DNA of 64,000 nucleotides. Source: Alloboseaceae bacterium BT-24-1. GTDB lineage: Bacteria; Pseudomonadota; Alphaproteobacteria; Rhizobiales; Beijerinckiaceae. A model generated the notes under the pieces. It was not told the DNA's origin. It did not search any database and saw nothing but the letters and a program-made list of their open reading frames with translations. Below, in pieces: positions 52,615 through 61,157 of the stretch (position 1 is its first letter; each line of letters opens with the position of its first letter). Location: contig JAOYTL010000001.1 in the NCBI GenBank assembly GCA_025846845.1, positions 558,001-622,000 of the forward strand, in the 5' to 3' direction. The position numbers and the translations under genes were made by a program.

Positions 52615-53448
52615 ATGCTTCTACGCTCCCTCTCGCCGCTGCCCGCCCTCGCCGCCCTCGGTTTGTCGATAGCTGCGATGACGGCGGGGCAAGCCGTAGC
52701 GGATAGCACTCGCATAAGCCCCGATTCCGCTCTGGCAGAGGAATTGCGCCAGACCTGTCGCTCGAGCGGCGAACTATCGTTTGCGGGACCGTCGGCCGAT
52801 GCGCAGGAAATCATGGCCCGTGCGCAGGAGATCATCGCACGTCGCGATCGGGCGCTCGCAGCCTGCACCAGGCTGATTGACAGCGGGAGCCTCACGGGCG
52901 GCGATCTCGCCGGCTCCCTCCTCGATCGCGGAGATATCCTGGCACCGGGGACAGGCGACACGTACGCAAGGGCGCTCGCCGATTATGATCGGGCCATCGC
53001 CCTTGCGCCGACAGCGGCGATTGCATTCTCGAAGCGCGGGAAGGCTCATCTGCTGTATATGCGGAACCTCCAGCAGGCTTTACGCGACCTCGATACCGCC
53101 ATCCGCCTCGACCCGTCGCAAGCGGATTTCTTTGTTACACGCGCCTCGATCCAGGCCTGGCTCAAACAGCCCGACAGAGCTCTCGCCGATCTCGATCGGG
53201 CTGTCGCCCTCGCGCCCACATTCGAAAAAGCGCGATCCGTTCGCGGCTTGACCCATCTCGACCAGGGCAATTTTGTCCAAGCCATCGCCGATTTCGATGA
53301 AGCCATTCGTCTGGCGCCGAGCTCCGACGAGAATTACAGCTTCCGCGCCGCAGCCAGAAGGGCCGCAGGCGATCAGGATGGGGCTCGCGCGGACGAGACC
53401 AAGGCGCACGAGCTGTCTTCTCCAAGCAATACTCCCGCGCAGCGCTGA
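52615..53448 (+). CDS. Secreted tetratricopeptide-repeat protein
   Basis: 277 residues with a signal peptide (MLLRSLSPLPALAALGLSIA, cleavage near AVADS) and then a Cys-containing helical segment followed by three to four TPR motifs (about 125-260), for example ALADYDRAIALAPTAAIAFS and ALADLDRAVALAPTFEKARS. TPRs mediate protein contacts, here probably in the periplasm. GGAG precedes the ATG at 52615, and an in-frame start at 52585 would bury the signal peptide. No specific role can be assigned. Confidence 0.85.
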   Translation: MLLRSLSPLPALAALGLSIAAMTAGQAVADSTRISPDSALAEELRQTCRSSGELSFAGPSADAQEIMARAQEIIARRDRALAACTRLIDSGSLTGGDLAGSLLDRGDILAPGTGDTYARALADYDRAIALAPTAAIAFSKRGKAHLLYMRNLQQALRDLDTAIRLDPSQADFFVTRASIQAWLKQPDRALADLDRAVALAPTFEKARSVRGLTHLDQGNFVQAIADFDEAIRLAPSSDENYSFRAAARRAAGDQDGARADETKAHELSSPSNTPAQR

Positions 53449-53525
53449 GCGACGGCAAGATCGTCGGGCCGCCCCGCAAGGCAAGATGCTGAGGCCGCAG
53501 CTGTCGGCGTAGGGCGCCTGCTCTT

Positions 53526-53618
53526 CGTCATGGTCGGGCTTGTTCCGACCATCCACGCCTTCCTTCGGGCAGTGCGGCGTTCAAGACGTGGATGCTCGCC
53601 ACAAGGGCGAGCATGACG
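53526..53618. repeat. Compound palindromic element between the TPR and NUDIX genes
   Basis: Two hairpins in opposite orientation: ATGGTCGG-GCTTGTT-CCGACCAT (53530-53552) and ATGCTCGCC-ACAA-GGGCGAGCAT around 53592-53614. Their flanks are also inverted: CGTCATG/CATGACG at the ends and CATCCACG/CGTGGATG inside. The whole 93 bp can fold into a cruciform. Elements of this design occur widely in alphaproteobacterial genomes. It sits between convergent genes and could act as a bidirectional terminator. Confidence 0.75.
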
Positions 53619-53624
53619 GTGTGG

Positions 53625-54032
53625 TCACGCAGCCGCGTACTCCCGCACCACCGCGATCAGGTCGGGTACCGTCAGGTTCGGCAGGGCCGCCATCTCGTCG
53701 AGCGAGAACCAGCCGATCCGGACATGCTCGTCCGACAGGTTCTCCGCCTCGCCGCCTTCCCAGCCCGAAACGACATAGATGTGGTGCAGCGCCGCGCCAT
53801 TGCGCTCGGGAAAGCGCTCCTCCGCCGAGAGCATCAAGCGGTAGGTCAACGGCATAAGCCCGACTTCCTCGCGACATTCGCGAATGAGCGCGGCTTCGAG
53901 CCCCTCGCCTGCCTCGACCCGGCCGCCTATGGCGTCCCAGTGATCGGCCCAGGCGCGTTTCCACGAGGCGCGCAAGCCCAGCAGCACCCGCCCGTCGGCG
54001 CGCAGGAACAGCGCGCTGACGGTCTCCAGCAT
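53625..54032 (-). CDS. NUDIX hydrolase
   Basis: 135-residue pyrophosphohydrolase. The NUDIX box is complete: GRVEAGE then seven residues, then RECREEVGL (about residues 38-59). The substrate cannot be read; similar small enzymes clean nucleotide or sugar-nucleotide derivatives. Its ATG overlaps the der stop by one base (TGATG), indicating coupled translation with der. Confidence 0.9.
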   Translation of the reverse strand: MLETVSALFLRADGRVLLGLRASWKRAWADHWDAIGGRVEAGEGLEAALIRECREEVGLMPLTYRLMLSAEERFPERNGAALHHIYVVSGWEGGEAENLSDEHVRIGWFSLDEMAALPNLTVPDLIAVVREYAAA

Positions 54033-55420
54033 CAGCCCTTGCTCTTGTCGTAAGGGTTGCCGCCGCCGCGGGTATGGAGCCGGACCGGCGTGCCCGGCAG
54101 CTCGAAGGCCTCGCGCAGGTTGTTGGTGAGATAGCGCATATAGGAGATCGGCAGGTGGTCGAGCTGGTTGCCGAACAGCGCGAAGGTCGGCGGCCGCGCC
54201 TTGGCCTGCGTCATGTAGCGGATCTTGATCCGGCGACCGGCGACAGCCGGCGGCGGATGGGCCGAGAGCACGCCTTCGAGCCAGCGATTGATCTTCGCGG
54301 TGGAGACGCGGCGGTTCCAGACCTCATAGGACCGGAACACGGCCTGCATCAGCCGGTCGATGCCCTCGCCGGCGATCCCGGAGAGCGGCACGATCTCGAC
54401 GCCGCGGATCTGCGCCAGCAGGTGATGCGCCTTCTCCTTGAGCTCGGCAAGCAGGCCCTGCTTGTCGGCCACAAGATCCCATTTGTTGAGGCCAATGACG
54501 ACGGCGCGGCCCTCGCGCTCGGTCAGGTCGGCCAGCGTCAGGTCCTGTTTCTCGAAGGGGATGGTGGCATCGAGCAGCACGACGACGACCTCGGCGAAGC
54601 GGATGGCGCGCAGCGAATCCGCCACGGCGAGCTTCTCCAGCTTCTCGTCGATGCGGGCGCGCTTGCGCATGCCGGCGGTGTCGAACAGCTTCACGGGCCG
54701 GCCGCGCCATTCCCATTCGACCGAGATCGTGTCGCGGGTGATGCCGGCCTCGGGGCCAGTCAGCAGGCGCTCCTCGCCGATCATCCTGTTGACCAGCGTC
54801 GACTTGCCGGCATTGGGGCGGCCGATGATGGTGACGCGCACCGGCCGGTTCGGGTCCTCGCCCTCCTCGTCCGCGACAGCGGCAGGCGCATCGGCCCAGG
54901 CCTCCTCCTCGTCCTCCTCCGGCTCGTCGTCGACGTAAGGCGCCAGCGCCTCCAGCAGGTCGGAGGTGCCCTCGCCATGTTCTGCCGAGAACGGCACCGG
55001 ATCGCCCAGGCCGAGCGAATAGGCCTCCATGACGCCATCCTTGCCCTTGTTCCCCTCGGCCTTGTTGGCGAGCAGGATGACGGGCTTGCCGGAGCGGCGC
55101 ACCAGGTCGGCGAAAGGCTGGTCCATGGGAGTGAGGCCGAGCCTGGCGTCGATCATGAACAGGATGACGTCGGCCTGGTCGATCGCGGTTTGCGTCTGGG
55201 CGCGCATGCGGCCCGCGAGCGAATCCTTGTCGGCCTCTTCAAGGCCGGCGGTGTCGATCACCGTGAAGCGCAGATGGCCGAGGCTGGCCTCGCCTTCGCG
55301 CCGGTCGCGGGTGACGCCGGGCTGGTCGTCGACCAGCGCCAGCTTCTTGCCGACGAGCCGGTTGAACAGGGTCGACTTGCCGACATTGGGCCGGCCGACG
55401 ATGGCGATGATTGCAGTCAT
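54032..55420 (-). CDS. der: Ribosome-assembly GTPase Der (EngA)
   Basis: Double-GTPase factor for 50S subunit maturation. The 462-residue protein has a first G domain with GRPNVGKST (9-17) and DTAGLEE, an acidic spacer (about 165-195, DEPEEDEEEAWAD), a second G domain with GRPNAGKST near 203 and DTAGMRKRA, then the KH-like domain ending in DKSKG. The start at 55420 fits the family; 13 upstream codons are in frame but unlike it. It follows the YfgM-like gene by 52 bp. Confidence 0.96.
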   Translation of the reverse strand: MTAIIAIVGRPNVGKSTLFNRLVGKKLALVDDQPGVTRDRREGEASLGHLRFTVIDTAGLEEADKDSLAGRMRAQTQTAIDQADVILFMIDARLGLTPMDQPFADLVRRSGKPVILLANKAEGNKGKDGVMEAYSLGLGDPVPFSAEHGEGTSDLLEALAPYVDDEPEEDEEEAWADAPAAVADEEGEDPNRPVRVTIIGRPNAGKSTLVNRMIGEERLLTGPEAGITRDTISVEWEWRGRPVKLFDTAGMRKRARIDEKLEKLAVADSLRAIRFAEVVVVLLDATIPFEKQDLTLADLTEREGRAVVIGLNKWDLVADKQGLLAELKEKAHHLLAQIRGVEIVPLSGIAGEGIDRLMQAVFRSYEVWNRRVSTAKINRWLEGVLSAHPPPAVAGRRIKIRYMTQAKARPPTFALFGNQLDHLPISYMRYLTNNLREAFELPGTPVRLHTRGGGNPYDKSKG

Positions 55421-55472
55421 GATCCGTCCAGTTGTGCCGGGCGCAGCCGCCGGCAGCAACCGGCACCCGGAA

Positions 55473-56135
55473 TCAATTCTTGATCGTCACCGGCCCACCG
55501 CGGACCAGCGTCAGATAGAGTTCGACCCGCTGGCGCAGCACCTGCGGCGACTGCGGATCGGCGACGGCGGCATCGAACCAGCGTCCGGCGTCCTCGAACA
55601 GGTTGGCCTTGAGCGCGGAGATGCCGAGGAATTCACGCGCCGAATGACGCCAGAGCCCGGTCGGCGTCACCAGCGGCTCGAGCTCCTTGCGCAGCTCGGC
55701 ATAAGGCACGAGGTCGACGCGCAGCAGGCCGGCGCGCAGGCGGGCGAGATCGCGATAGTACTGCTCGAGCGAAGCATCATTGGCGAGCGCATCGAAGGCG
55801 ATGGCGCCGGCCGCTCCATCGCGCTTGCCGATCTCGGCCGCGAGGCGGAAACGCGAGAGCTGGCGATAGCCTGCAGGCGCATTGGCGGCGAGCTCGGTCA
55901 GCGTCGCCTCGGCCGCACTGGCATCGTTGTCGCGCGAGGCGCGCACCGCCGCCTCGAACTTCGCGCCGACGGCCTCGGCCTTCTTGCGCTCCTGCTGCTG
56001 CCAGAACTGCCAGCCGCCGACGCCGGCGACAGCCAGCACGGCGATGGCGATGAAGACATTGCCATACTTCTTGAAGACGGCGGTCGCCTTGTCGCGGCGA
56101 ACCTCCTCATCGATCTCGCGGAAAATATCGGACAT
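55473..56135 (-). CDS. YfgM-like TPR membrane protein
   Basis: 220-residue inner-membrane protein: short cytoplasmic N-terminus (MSDIFREIDEEVRRDKATAV), one helix (about 27-45, VFIAIAVLAVAGVGGWQFW), then a periplasmic helical TPR-like domain. Family members (YfgM in E. coli) associate with SecYEG and periplasmic chaperones. In E. coli and many alphas bamB lies between this gene and der; here they are adjacent, with no bamB. Confidence 0.85.
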   Translation of the reverse strand: MSDIFREIDEEVRRDKATAVFKKYGNVFIAIAVLAVAGVGGWQFWQQQERKKAEAVGAKFEAAVRASRDNDASAAEATLTELAANAPAGYRQLSRFRLAAEIGKRDGAAGAIAFDALANDASLEQYYRDLARLRAGLLRVDLVPYAELRKELEPLVTPTGLWRHSAREFLGISALKANLFEDAGRWFDAAVADPQSPQVLRQRVELYLTLVRGGPVTIKN

Positions 56136-56223
56136 GACGCCTCAAACTGCTCTCGCCTGCCGGGTAGCACCTTTGCCGGCGGAATGCGAGCCGGAACGGC
56201 CACACATGGCCGTCACCGCGCGT

Positions 56224-56829
56224 CTATCGCGGCGCTGTGCCGGGCGAAGCCAGTCCGGCGAGCACGCGGTCGATGAGCTTGTGCCAATCGCTGGGATCGG
56301 CTCCGGCCGCAACGGCTAGCGCCGCACGGTCGTAAGCGGCGCCAAGCAACTGTGCGGTCGGCGCCAGCGGCAAGCTCGGCAGCGCACCAGCCTGCATCGC
56401 CGCTGCGAGACCTTCGTGCAGCGTCCGTCCACCATGGCGGGCGTCGATGGCGTCGAGCTCTTCGCGGCCGAGCACTGCTGCGGCATCGATTAGCAGCAGC
56501 TGCGTCCGGCCCGGCACTCGCATCGCCTCCAGGAAGGCTGCGCCGCCTCTGCTGAGCGCCTTCAAGGGCGCGAGGCCAGGCCGCGCCGCGCTCTCGATCT
56601 CGGCCGCAACCGCCGCCGCCTCCGCTTCTACCACCGCCCGGAACAGAGCCCGCTTGTCGGCGAAGTGGTGATAGAGCGCACCGCGCGTCACGCCCGCCTC
56701 CGTGACCAGCTCGGGCGTGCCGGTCTCGGCATAGCCGCGGCTGATGAAGAGCTGGCGCCCCGCCGCGATCAAGGCAGCGCGGGTGGTGTCGGAACGATCC
56801 TTGTTTGACCGGCGCGCCATCTCTTGCAT
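56224..56829 (-). CDS. TetR-family transcriptional regulator
   Basis: About 201 residues. The N-terminal helix-turn-helix (about residues 20-65) reads FISRGYAETGTPELVTEAG and TRGALYHHFADKRALFRAV; the rest is the ligand-binding TetR C domain. Possible starts are the ATGs at 56829 and 56820. It diverges from a VOC protein gene, and the gap carries repeated ACATACA-type sites (56827-56878), so repression of both genes is likely. The ligand is unknown. A short hairpin ACGGCCA-CACA-TGGCCGT lies 11 bp after the stop. Confidence 0.88.
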   Translation of the reverse strand: MQEMARRSNKDRSDTTRAALIAAGRQLFISRGYAETGTPELVTEAGVTRGALYHHFADKRALFRAVVEAEAAAVAAEIESAARPGLAPLKALSRGGAAFLEAMRVPGRTQLLLIDAAAVLGREELDAIDARHGGRTLHEGLAAAMQAGALPSLPLAPTAQLLGAAYDRAALAVAAGADPSDWHKLIDRVLAGLASPGTAPR

Positions 56830-56878
56830 ACGTGCAGCCTGTATGTTAATTAGCAGAAACATGCAGATTGTATGTTTA
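56827..56878. promoter_or_regulatory. Likely TetR operator, two TGCAG..TGTATGTT repeats
   Basis: TGCAGCCTGTATGTTAA (56833-56849) and TGCAGATTGTATGTTTA (56862-56878) are direct repeats 29 bp apart. Each ends an imperfect palindrome: CATAC..GTATG (56827-56845) and AACATGCA..TGTATGTT (56858-56876). This fits a TetR-family dimer binding twice between the divergent genes. Confidence 0.55.
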
Positions 56879-56899
56879 TGGCGAGAGGCAAGCAAGCCC

Positions 56900-57304
56900 A
56901 TGAAAGTCACGAGCTATTACCCGGTGATCATGACCGAGAAGGTCGCCGAGACCGCCGCCTTCTATATCGCGCATTTCAATTTTGAGGCCCTGTTCGAGGC
57001 GGACTGGTACGTCCATCTGCAATCGACGGTCGACGAGCGGGTGACGCTGGCGGTGCTGGACGGCAGCCATGAGACGATCCCCCTCCCCGGCCGCGGGCGT
57101 GTCAGCGGACTGATCCTGAACTTCGAGGTCGAGGATGCTGACGCGGAGTATGACCGGCTCAAGGCCGCCGGCCTGCCGATCCTGCAGGAGTTGCGCGACG
57201 AATGGTTCGGCCAGCGCCACTTCATCACCGCCGATCCGAGCGGCGTGCTGATCGACGTGATCAAGCCGATCCCGATGAGCGCACCGCCGGAAGCTCATGC
57301 TTGA
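56900..57304 (+). CDS. VOC-superfamily (glyoxalase-fold) protein
   Basis: 134 residues starting MKVTSYYPVIMTEKVAETAA, with one pair of beta-alpha-beta-beta-beta modules (HFNFEALFEADWYVHLQ and GLILNFEVEDADAEYDRL). Proteins of this fold include glyoxalases, dioxygenases and bleomycin-type binding proteins; metal ligands are not clear here. Divergent from the TetR regulator, which probably controls it. In-frame ATGs upstream (56861) overlap the operator, so 56900 is preferred. Followed 58 bp later by the NUP-family gene. Confidence 0.85.
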   Translation: MKVTSYYPVIMTEKVAETAAFYIAHFNFEALFEADWYVHLQSTVDERVTLAVLDGSHETIPLPGRGRVSGLILNFEVEDADAEYDRLKAAGLPILQELRDEWFGQRHFITADPSGVLIDVIKPIPMSAPPEAHA

Positions 57305-57362
57305 TCATACGGGCCATGGCAGGCACCTTGCTTCGGCTTCTGCCATCGCAAGGGAGACCGCC

Positions 57363-58370
57363 ATGAACCGGATCGCCAGCGGGCTGGGAGCAGCCCTTCT
57401 CACCCTCGCCTCGCTCTCTCCGGCCGAAGCCGCGCCGACAAAGGTCAAGGTCTTCGTCGCCTCGATGTTCGAGATCGGCGCGAATACGGGCGACCGAGCC
57501 GGCGAATTCCAGCACTGGTATGAGCGCTATTGGCAGAAGAGCCAGCCGCACGAGGCACGCGGCGCCCTGAAGCCCGTCTACTGCAACGGCGACGGCGTCT
57601 GCGGCGCGGTCCTCGGCATGGGCAAGGTCAATTCCTCGTCCTCGATGCAGGCGATCCTGCTCGACCCGGACTACGACTTCTCGCAAGCCTATTTCGTCAT
57701 CACCGGCGTCGCCGGCACGCCGCCCTCGCGCGGCACGATCGGCGACGTCTCCTGGGGCACCTGGCTGGTCGACTATGATCTCGGCCATCGCTGGGCGCCA
57801 GAAGAGGGCAAGCCGGGCGAGCCCGTCTTCATTCCGCGCAAGGGCTATGAGGAATATCGGGTCTTCAAGCTCAATCCGACCCTGGTCGGCTGGGCAACGC
57901 GGCTGAGTGCGGGGGCAAACCTGCAGGATTCCGATTCGGCGAAGCAGTATCGCCAGCGCTATCCGGAGGAGCGGGCACGGGCGGCCCCTTCCGTCCAGAC
58001 CGGCACGCACATGACCGGCGACACCTTCTTCCATGGGCCTGGCCTGTCGAAGGAGGCGCAATACATGGCCAAGCTCTACGGTGCCGACGACTACGTCATC
58101 ACCGAGATGGAGGCCGCGGCGATCACGCTGGTGATCAAGCGGCAGTTCGGCACCGACCGGATCCTCAGCCTGCGCGGTGCGGTCAATTTCGACCAGGGCA
58201 ATCCGAACGAGACGACGCAGCAGCATCTCGACCCGGCGCCCGGCCAGACCGCCGGCGGCTTTGCCGAGACCGTCGCCAATGTCGAGGCGGTCGGCTCGCG
58301 CGTCGTCGACCATATCGTCGGCAATTGGGGCGAATGGCAGAAGGGCGTGCCGTCGCTGCCGGCCAAATAG
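57363..58370 (+). CDS. NUP-family purine nucleoside-binding protein (annotated in the family as purine nucleoside permease)
   Basis: 335 residues with a signal peptide (MNRIASGLGAALLTLASLS, cleavage near AEA) and a soluble alpha/beta domain. Motifs such as KVFVASMFEIGANTGD, YFVITGVAGTPPSRGTIG and the C-terminal YVITEMEAAAITLVIK match my memory of the NUP family, related to nucleoside phosphorylases. No membrane helices follow the signal peptide, so it is probably a periplasmic nucleoside-processing or binding protein rather than a permease. GGGAG precedes the ATG. The stop lies three bases from the converging queA stop. Confidence 0.8.
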   Translation: MNRIASGLGAALLTLASLSPAEAAPTKVKVFVASMFEIGANTGDRAGEFQHWYERYWQKSQPHEARGALKPVYCNGDGVCGAVLGMGKVNSSSSMQAILLDPDYDFSQAYFVITGVAGTPPSRGTIGDVSWGTWLVDYDLGHRWAPEEGKPGEPVFIPRKGYEEYRVFKLNPTLVGWATRLSAGANLQDSDSAKQYRQRYPEERARAAPSVQTGTHMTGDTFFHGPGLSKEAQYMAKLYGADDYVITEMEAAAITLVIKRQFGTDRILSLRGAVNFDQGNPNETTQQHLDPAPGQTAGGFAETVANVEAVGSRVVDHIVGNWGEWQKGVPSLPAK

Positions 58371-58373
58371 CGC

Positions 58374-59468
58374 TCAGGCTGGCGCGTCGGCCCGGAACAG
58401 CAGGCTGCCATCACCATAGGAATAGAAGCGGTAGCCCCCAGCGATGGCGTGGGCATAGGCGCGCTTCATCAGGTCGAGGCCGGCGAAGGCCGAAACCAGC
58501 ATGAACAGCGTCGAGCGCGGCAGGTGGAAATTGGTCATCAGCAGGTCGACAGCGCGGAAGCGATAGCCCGGCGTGATGAAGATCGCGGTGTCACCCGAGA
58601 ACGGCCGGATGACGCCGTCCTCAGCCGTCGCGCTTTCGAGCAGGCGCAGCGAGGTCGTGCCGACCGCGACGATGCGGCCGCCGGCGGCCTTGACCGCATT
58701 GAGGGCGTGGGCGGTCGCGGCGCTGACCGTGCCCCATTCGGCATGCATGCGATGCTCGTCGGTGTCATCGGCCTTGACCGGCAGGAAGGTGCCGGCGCCG
58801 ACATGCAGCGTGACGAAATGGCTGGAGACGCCGCGCTCCTTCAGCGCGTCGAACAGTTCCGGCGTGAAGTGCAGGCCTGCCGTCGGCGCGGCGACGGCGC
58901 CTTCCTCGCGCGCATAGGTCGTCTGGTAGTCGTGGGCGTCGGCCTGGTCGGTCGCCCGCTTGCCAGCTATGTAAGGCGGCAGCGGCAACTCGCCGAGCCG
59001 CGCGATCGCCTCGTCGAGATAGGGACCGCTCAGCGAGAAGCGCAGGCCGATATCGCCGCCCTCCCCCTTGTCCTCGACCTCGGCCTGCAGGCGGGCGAGC
59101 TCGCAGGCATTGCCGGCTCCCTCACTGTCGAAGACGATCGTCTCGCCGATGGCGAGCTTCTTGGCCGGACGGGCGAAGGCGCGCCAGCGGTCATCCGCCT
59201 CGCGCTTGTGCAGCATGATCTCGATGCGGGCCGAAGCCTCGCCGCGATAGCGCCGCCCCCACAGACGCGATGGGATGACACGGGTGTCGTTCAGCACCAG
59301 GGCGTCGCCCGGCTGGAGCAGCTCGACGAGGTCGCGGATGCCCCGGTCCGCGAGCGGCTCGGACGCATCTGGGCGGACGACGAGCAGCCTTGCGGCATCG
59401 CGCGGGCTTACAGGCCGCAGCGCGATGCGCTCCTCAGGCAGATCGAAGTCGAAAAGGTCGACGTCCAC
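58374..59468 (-). CDS. queA: tRNA preQ1(34) S-adenosylmethionine ribosyltransferase-isomerase QueA
   Basis: Penultimate step of queuosine synthesis on tRNA: transfers the ribosyl part of SAM to preQ1. The 364-residue protein starts MDVDLFDFDLPEERIALRP and has LVLNDTRVIPSRLWG, TAGLHFTPELFDALKERG and the C-terminal TNFHLPRSTLFMLVSAFAG. tgt, which often follows queA, is not in the window. It is preceded by a cyclophilin gene, as in other Rhizobiales. Confidence 0.96.
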   Translation of the reverse strand: MDVDLFDFDLPEERIALRPVSPRDAARLLVVRPDASEPLADRGIRDLVELLQPGDALVLNDTRVIPSRLWGRRYRGEASARIEIMLHKREADDRWRAFARPAKKLAIGETIVFDSEGAGNACELARLQAEVEDKGEGGDIGLRFSLSGPYLDEAIARLGELPLPPYIAGKRATDQADAHDYQTTYAREEGAVAAPTAGLHFTPELFDALKERGVSSHFVTLHVGAGTFLPVKADDTDEHRMHAEWGTVSAATAHALNAVKAAGGRIVAVGTTSLRLLESATAEDGVIRPFSGDTAIFITPGYRFRAVDLLMTNFHLPRSTLFMLVSAFAGLDLMKRAYAHAIAGGYRFYSYGDGSLLFRADAPA

Positions 59469-59497
59469 GATTCAGGCGCCGACAGCGGGCAGGCGCC

Positions 59498-59965
59498 TCA
59501 GGCGTCCACCTGAACCTTCATCGAGACGATGGAGTCGGGATCGCGCACCGGCTCGCCGCGCTTGATCTTGTCGACGTTCTCCATGCCTTCCACGACCTGG
59601 CCCCAGGCGGTATACTGCTTGTCAAGAAAGCGGGCGTCGTCGAAGACGATGAAGAACTGGCTGTTGGCCGAGTTCGGGTTCTGGGAGCGAGCCATCGAGC
59701 AGACGCCGCGGATATGCGGCTCGGCGTTGAACTCCTGGGCCAGATCCGGATGGCTCGAGCCACCGGTGCCGGTGCCATGCGGGCAGCCGACCTGGGCCAT
59801 GAAGCCGTCGATGACGCGATGGAAGACGATGCCGTCATAGAAGCCCTCGCGAGCGAGCAGCTTGATGCGCTCGACATGGTTCGGCGCGAGATCCGGCCGC
59901 AGCTTGATCACTACGCGGCCCTTGGTGGTCTCCATGACGAGGGTGTTCTCAGGGTCGAGCGACAT
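59498..59965 (-). CDS. Cytoplasmic cyclophilin-type peptidyl-prolyl isomerase
   Basis: 155 residues, no signal peptide. Cyclophilin core with catalytic Arg in FHRVIDGFMAQVG, HGTGTGGSS and MARSQNPNSANSQFFIVF. It catalyses proline cis-trans isomerisation. Starts with a one-base overlap (TGATG) with the upstream TolA/TonB-like gene. A second, secreted paralogue lies at 60603-61157. Confidence 0.94.
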   Translation of the reverse strand: MSLDPENTLVMETTKGRVVIKLRPDLAPNHVERIKLLAREGFYDGIVFHRVIDGFMAQVGCPHGTGTGGSSHPDLAQEFNAEPHIRGVCSMARSQNPNSANSQFFIVFDDARFLDKQYTAWGQVVEGMENVDKIKRGEPVRDPDSIVSMKVQVDA

Positions 59966-60597
59966 CAGACTGATCTTTCGTTGGTCGGCACGCGGCCGAA
60001 GAAGCGGATTGTGATCGGGCGGCCTGCGATACTCCCTCCGAGCTCCGGCGACAACCTCATCGGCGTACAGTCGCGCACGGCGCGCATCAGCGAGTCGGTG
60101 AAACGCTCGCGCAAACCGGCTGGCGCGCGCCGCATCTCCCAGGTGACGCGCGGCTGGCCGAAGAGCGTGCCGTCCCGGCGCAGGCTGAAGCGCACGCTCG
60201 CGCTGGCACTACCACTTTGGGCATCGAGCGAGGGCGGCTGCCAGCAGCGGCGCAGTGCCGGACCGATCTGGTCGAGCCTGTCGATGGTCCCTTCGCCGAG
60301 GCCGATCGTCTCGGGATTGACCGTGCCGCTGACGCCGTTGTCGACGCCGGGCGTTTGCGGCGGCCGGGCCGGCCGGCGCGCGCCCTCGCCGAATGGCCCA
60401 TCGATGCCCGGCATGTAGCGTTGGCCCGATTGCGGCGGCAGCACCGGGTTCTGCGAGCCCGATGGTGGCGGCAGGACCGGGTTCTGGAAACCGGAAGCCG
60501 GCGGCAGGCCGAGATCGCGCGTGTCCTGCGCATGCGCAAAGCTGCTGGCCGCAGCCAGCAGCAGGAGCGTGAACGCAGGCAAGCGCGACCGGCGCAT
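59965..60597 (-). CDS. Secreted protein with TolA/TonB-like C-terminal domain
   Basis: 210 residues: signal peptide (MRRSRLPAFTLLLLAAASSF, cleavage near AHA), a Pro-rich segment with a repeated unit (NPVLPPPSGSQ, NPVLPPQSGQ, residues about 37-58), and a C-terminal domain (about 105-205, LRRCWQPP, VRFSLRRDGTLFGQPRVTW, AVRDCTPMRL) of the TolA/TonB C type, with two Cys that could form a disulfide. No membrane anchor follows the signal peptide. It lies between two cyclophilin genes and is probably co-transcribed with them. Function unknown; envelope binding is an inference. Confidence 0.75.
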   Translation of the reverse strand: MRRSRLPAFTLLLLAAASSFAHAQDTRDLGLPPASGFQNPVLPPPSGSQNPVLPPQSGQRYMPGIDGPFGEGARRPARPPQTPGVDNGVSGTVNPETIGLGEGTIDRLDQIGPALRRCWQPPSLDAQSGSASASVRFSLRRDGTLFGQPRVTWEMRRAPAGLRERFTDSLMRAVRDCTPMRLSPELGGSIAGRPITIRFFGRVPTNERSV

Positions 60598-60602
60598 GAG
60601 GT

Positions 60603-61157
60603 TTACTTGGCGTCGGCCAGCAGGCGCATGCGGATGATCTTGTCAGGCCCGGAGACAGAGCCGTTGTTGGCGCTGCTGCCCTTCTTGATCTTGCGCACGG
60701 CGTCCATGCCCGAGACGACTTCGCCGAACAGGGTGTACTGGCCGGTCAGCGAGCCGCAGCCCTCGAAGCAGATGAAGAACTGCGAGTTGGCCGAGTTCGG
60801 GCTCTGCGAGCGCGCCATGCCGACCGAGCCGACCTTGTAGGGTGTCGGGGTGAACTCGGCCGGGATGTTCGGCAGGTCGGAGCCGCCGGTGCCATCGCCC
60901 TTCGGATCGCCGGTCTGGGCCATGAAGCCATCGATGACGCGGTGGAAGACGATACCATTGTAGAAGCCGCGCTTGGTCAGCGCCTTGATCTGTTCGACAT
61001 GCTTGGGCGCAAGGTCGGGCCGCAGGCGGATGGTCACCGGCCCGTCCTTGGTCTCGAGCACCACTGTGTTCTGCGGATCGAGATTGGCCGGTGCCTGGGC
61101 CTGGGCCAGACTGACGGAAGCGGAAAGCGCCAAAGCGGCGAGCGTGGTGCGAAGCAT
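60603..61157 (-). CDS. Periplasmic cyclophilin-type peptidyl-prolyl isomerase
   Basis: 184 residues with a signal peptide (MLRTTLAALALSASVSLAQA). Cyclophilin core with FHRVIDGFMAQTG, MARSQSPNSANSQFFICF and a Cys pair near FEGCGSL. It folds exported proteins. The ATG at 61157 has AGGAG eight bases upstream; in-frame codons further up have no signal-like sequence. First gene of a minus-strand unit ppi-TolA-like-ppi. Confidence 0.94.
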   Translation of the reverse strand: MLRTTLAALALSASVSLAQAQAPANLDPQNTVVLETKDGPVTIRLRPDLAPKHVEQIKALTKRGFYNGIVFHRVIDGFMAQTGDPKGDGTGGSDLPNIPAEFTPTPYKVGSVGMARSQSPNSANSQFFICFEGCGSLTGQYTLFGEVVSGMDAVRKIKKGSSANNGSVSGPDKIIRMRLLADAK

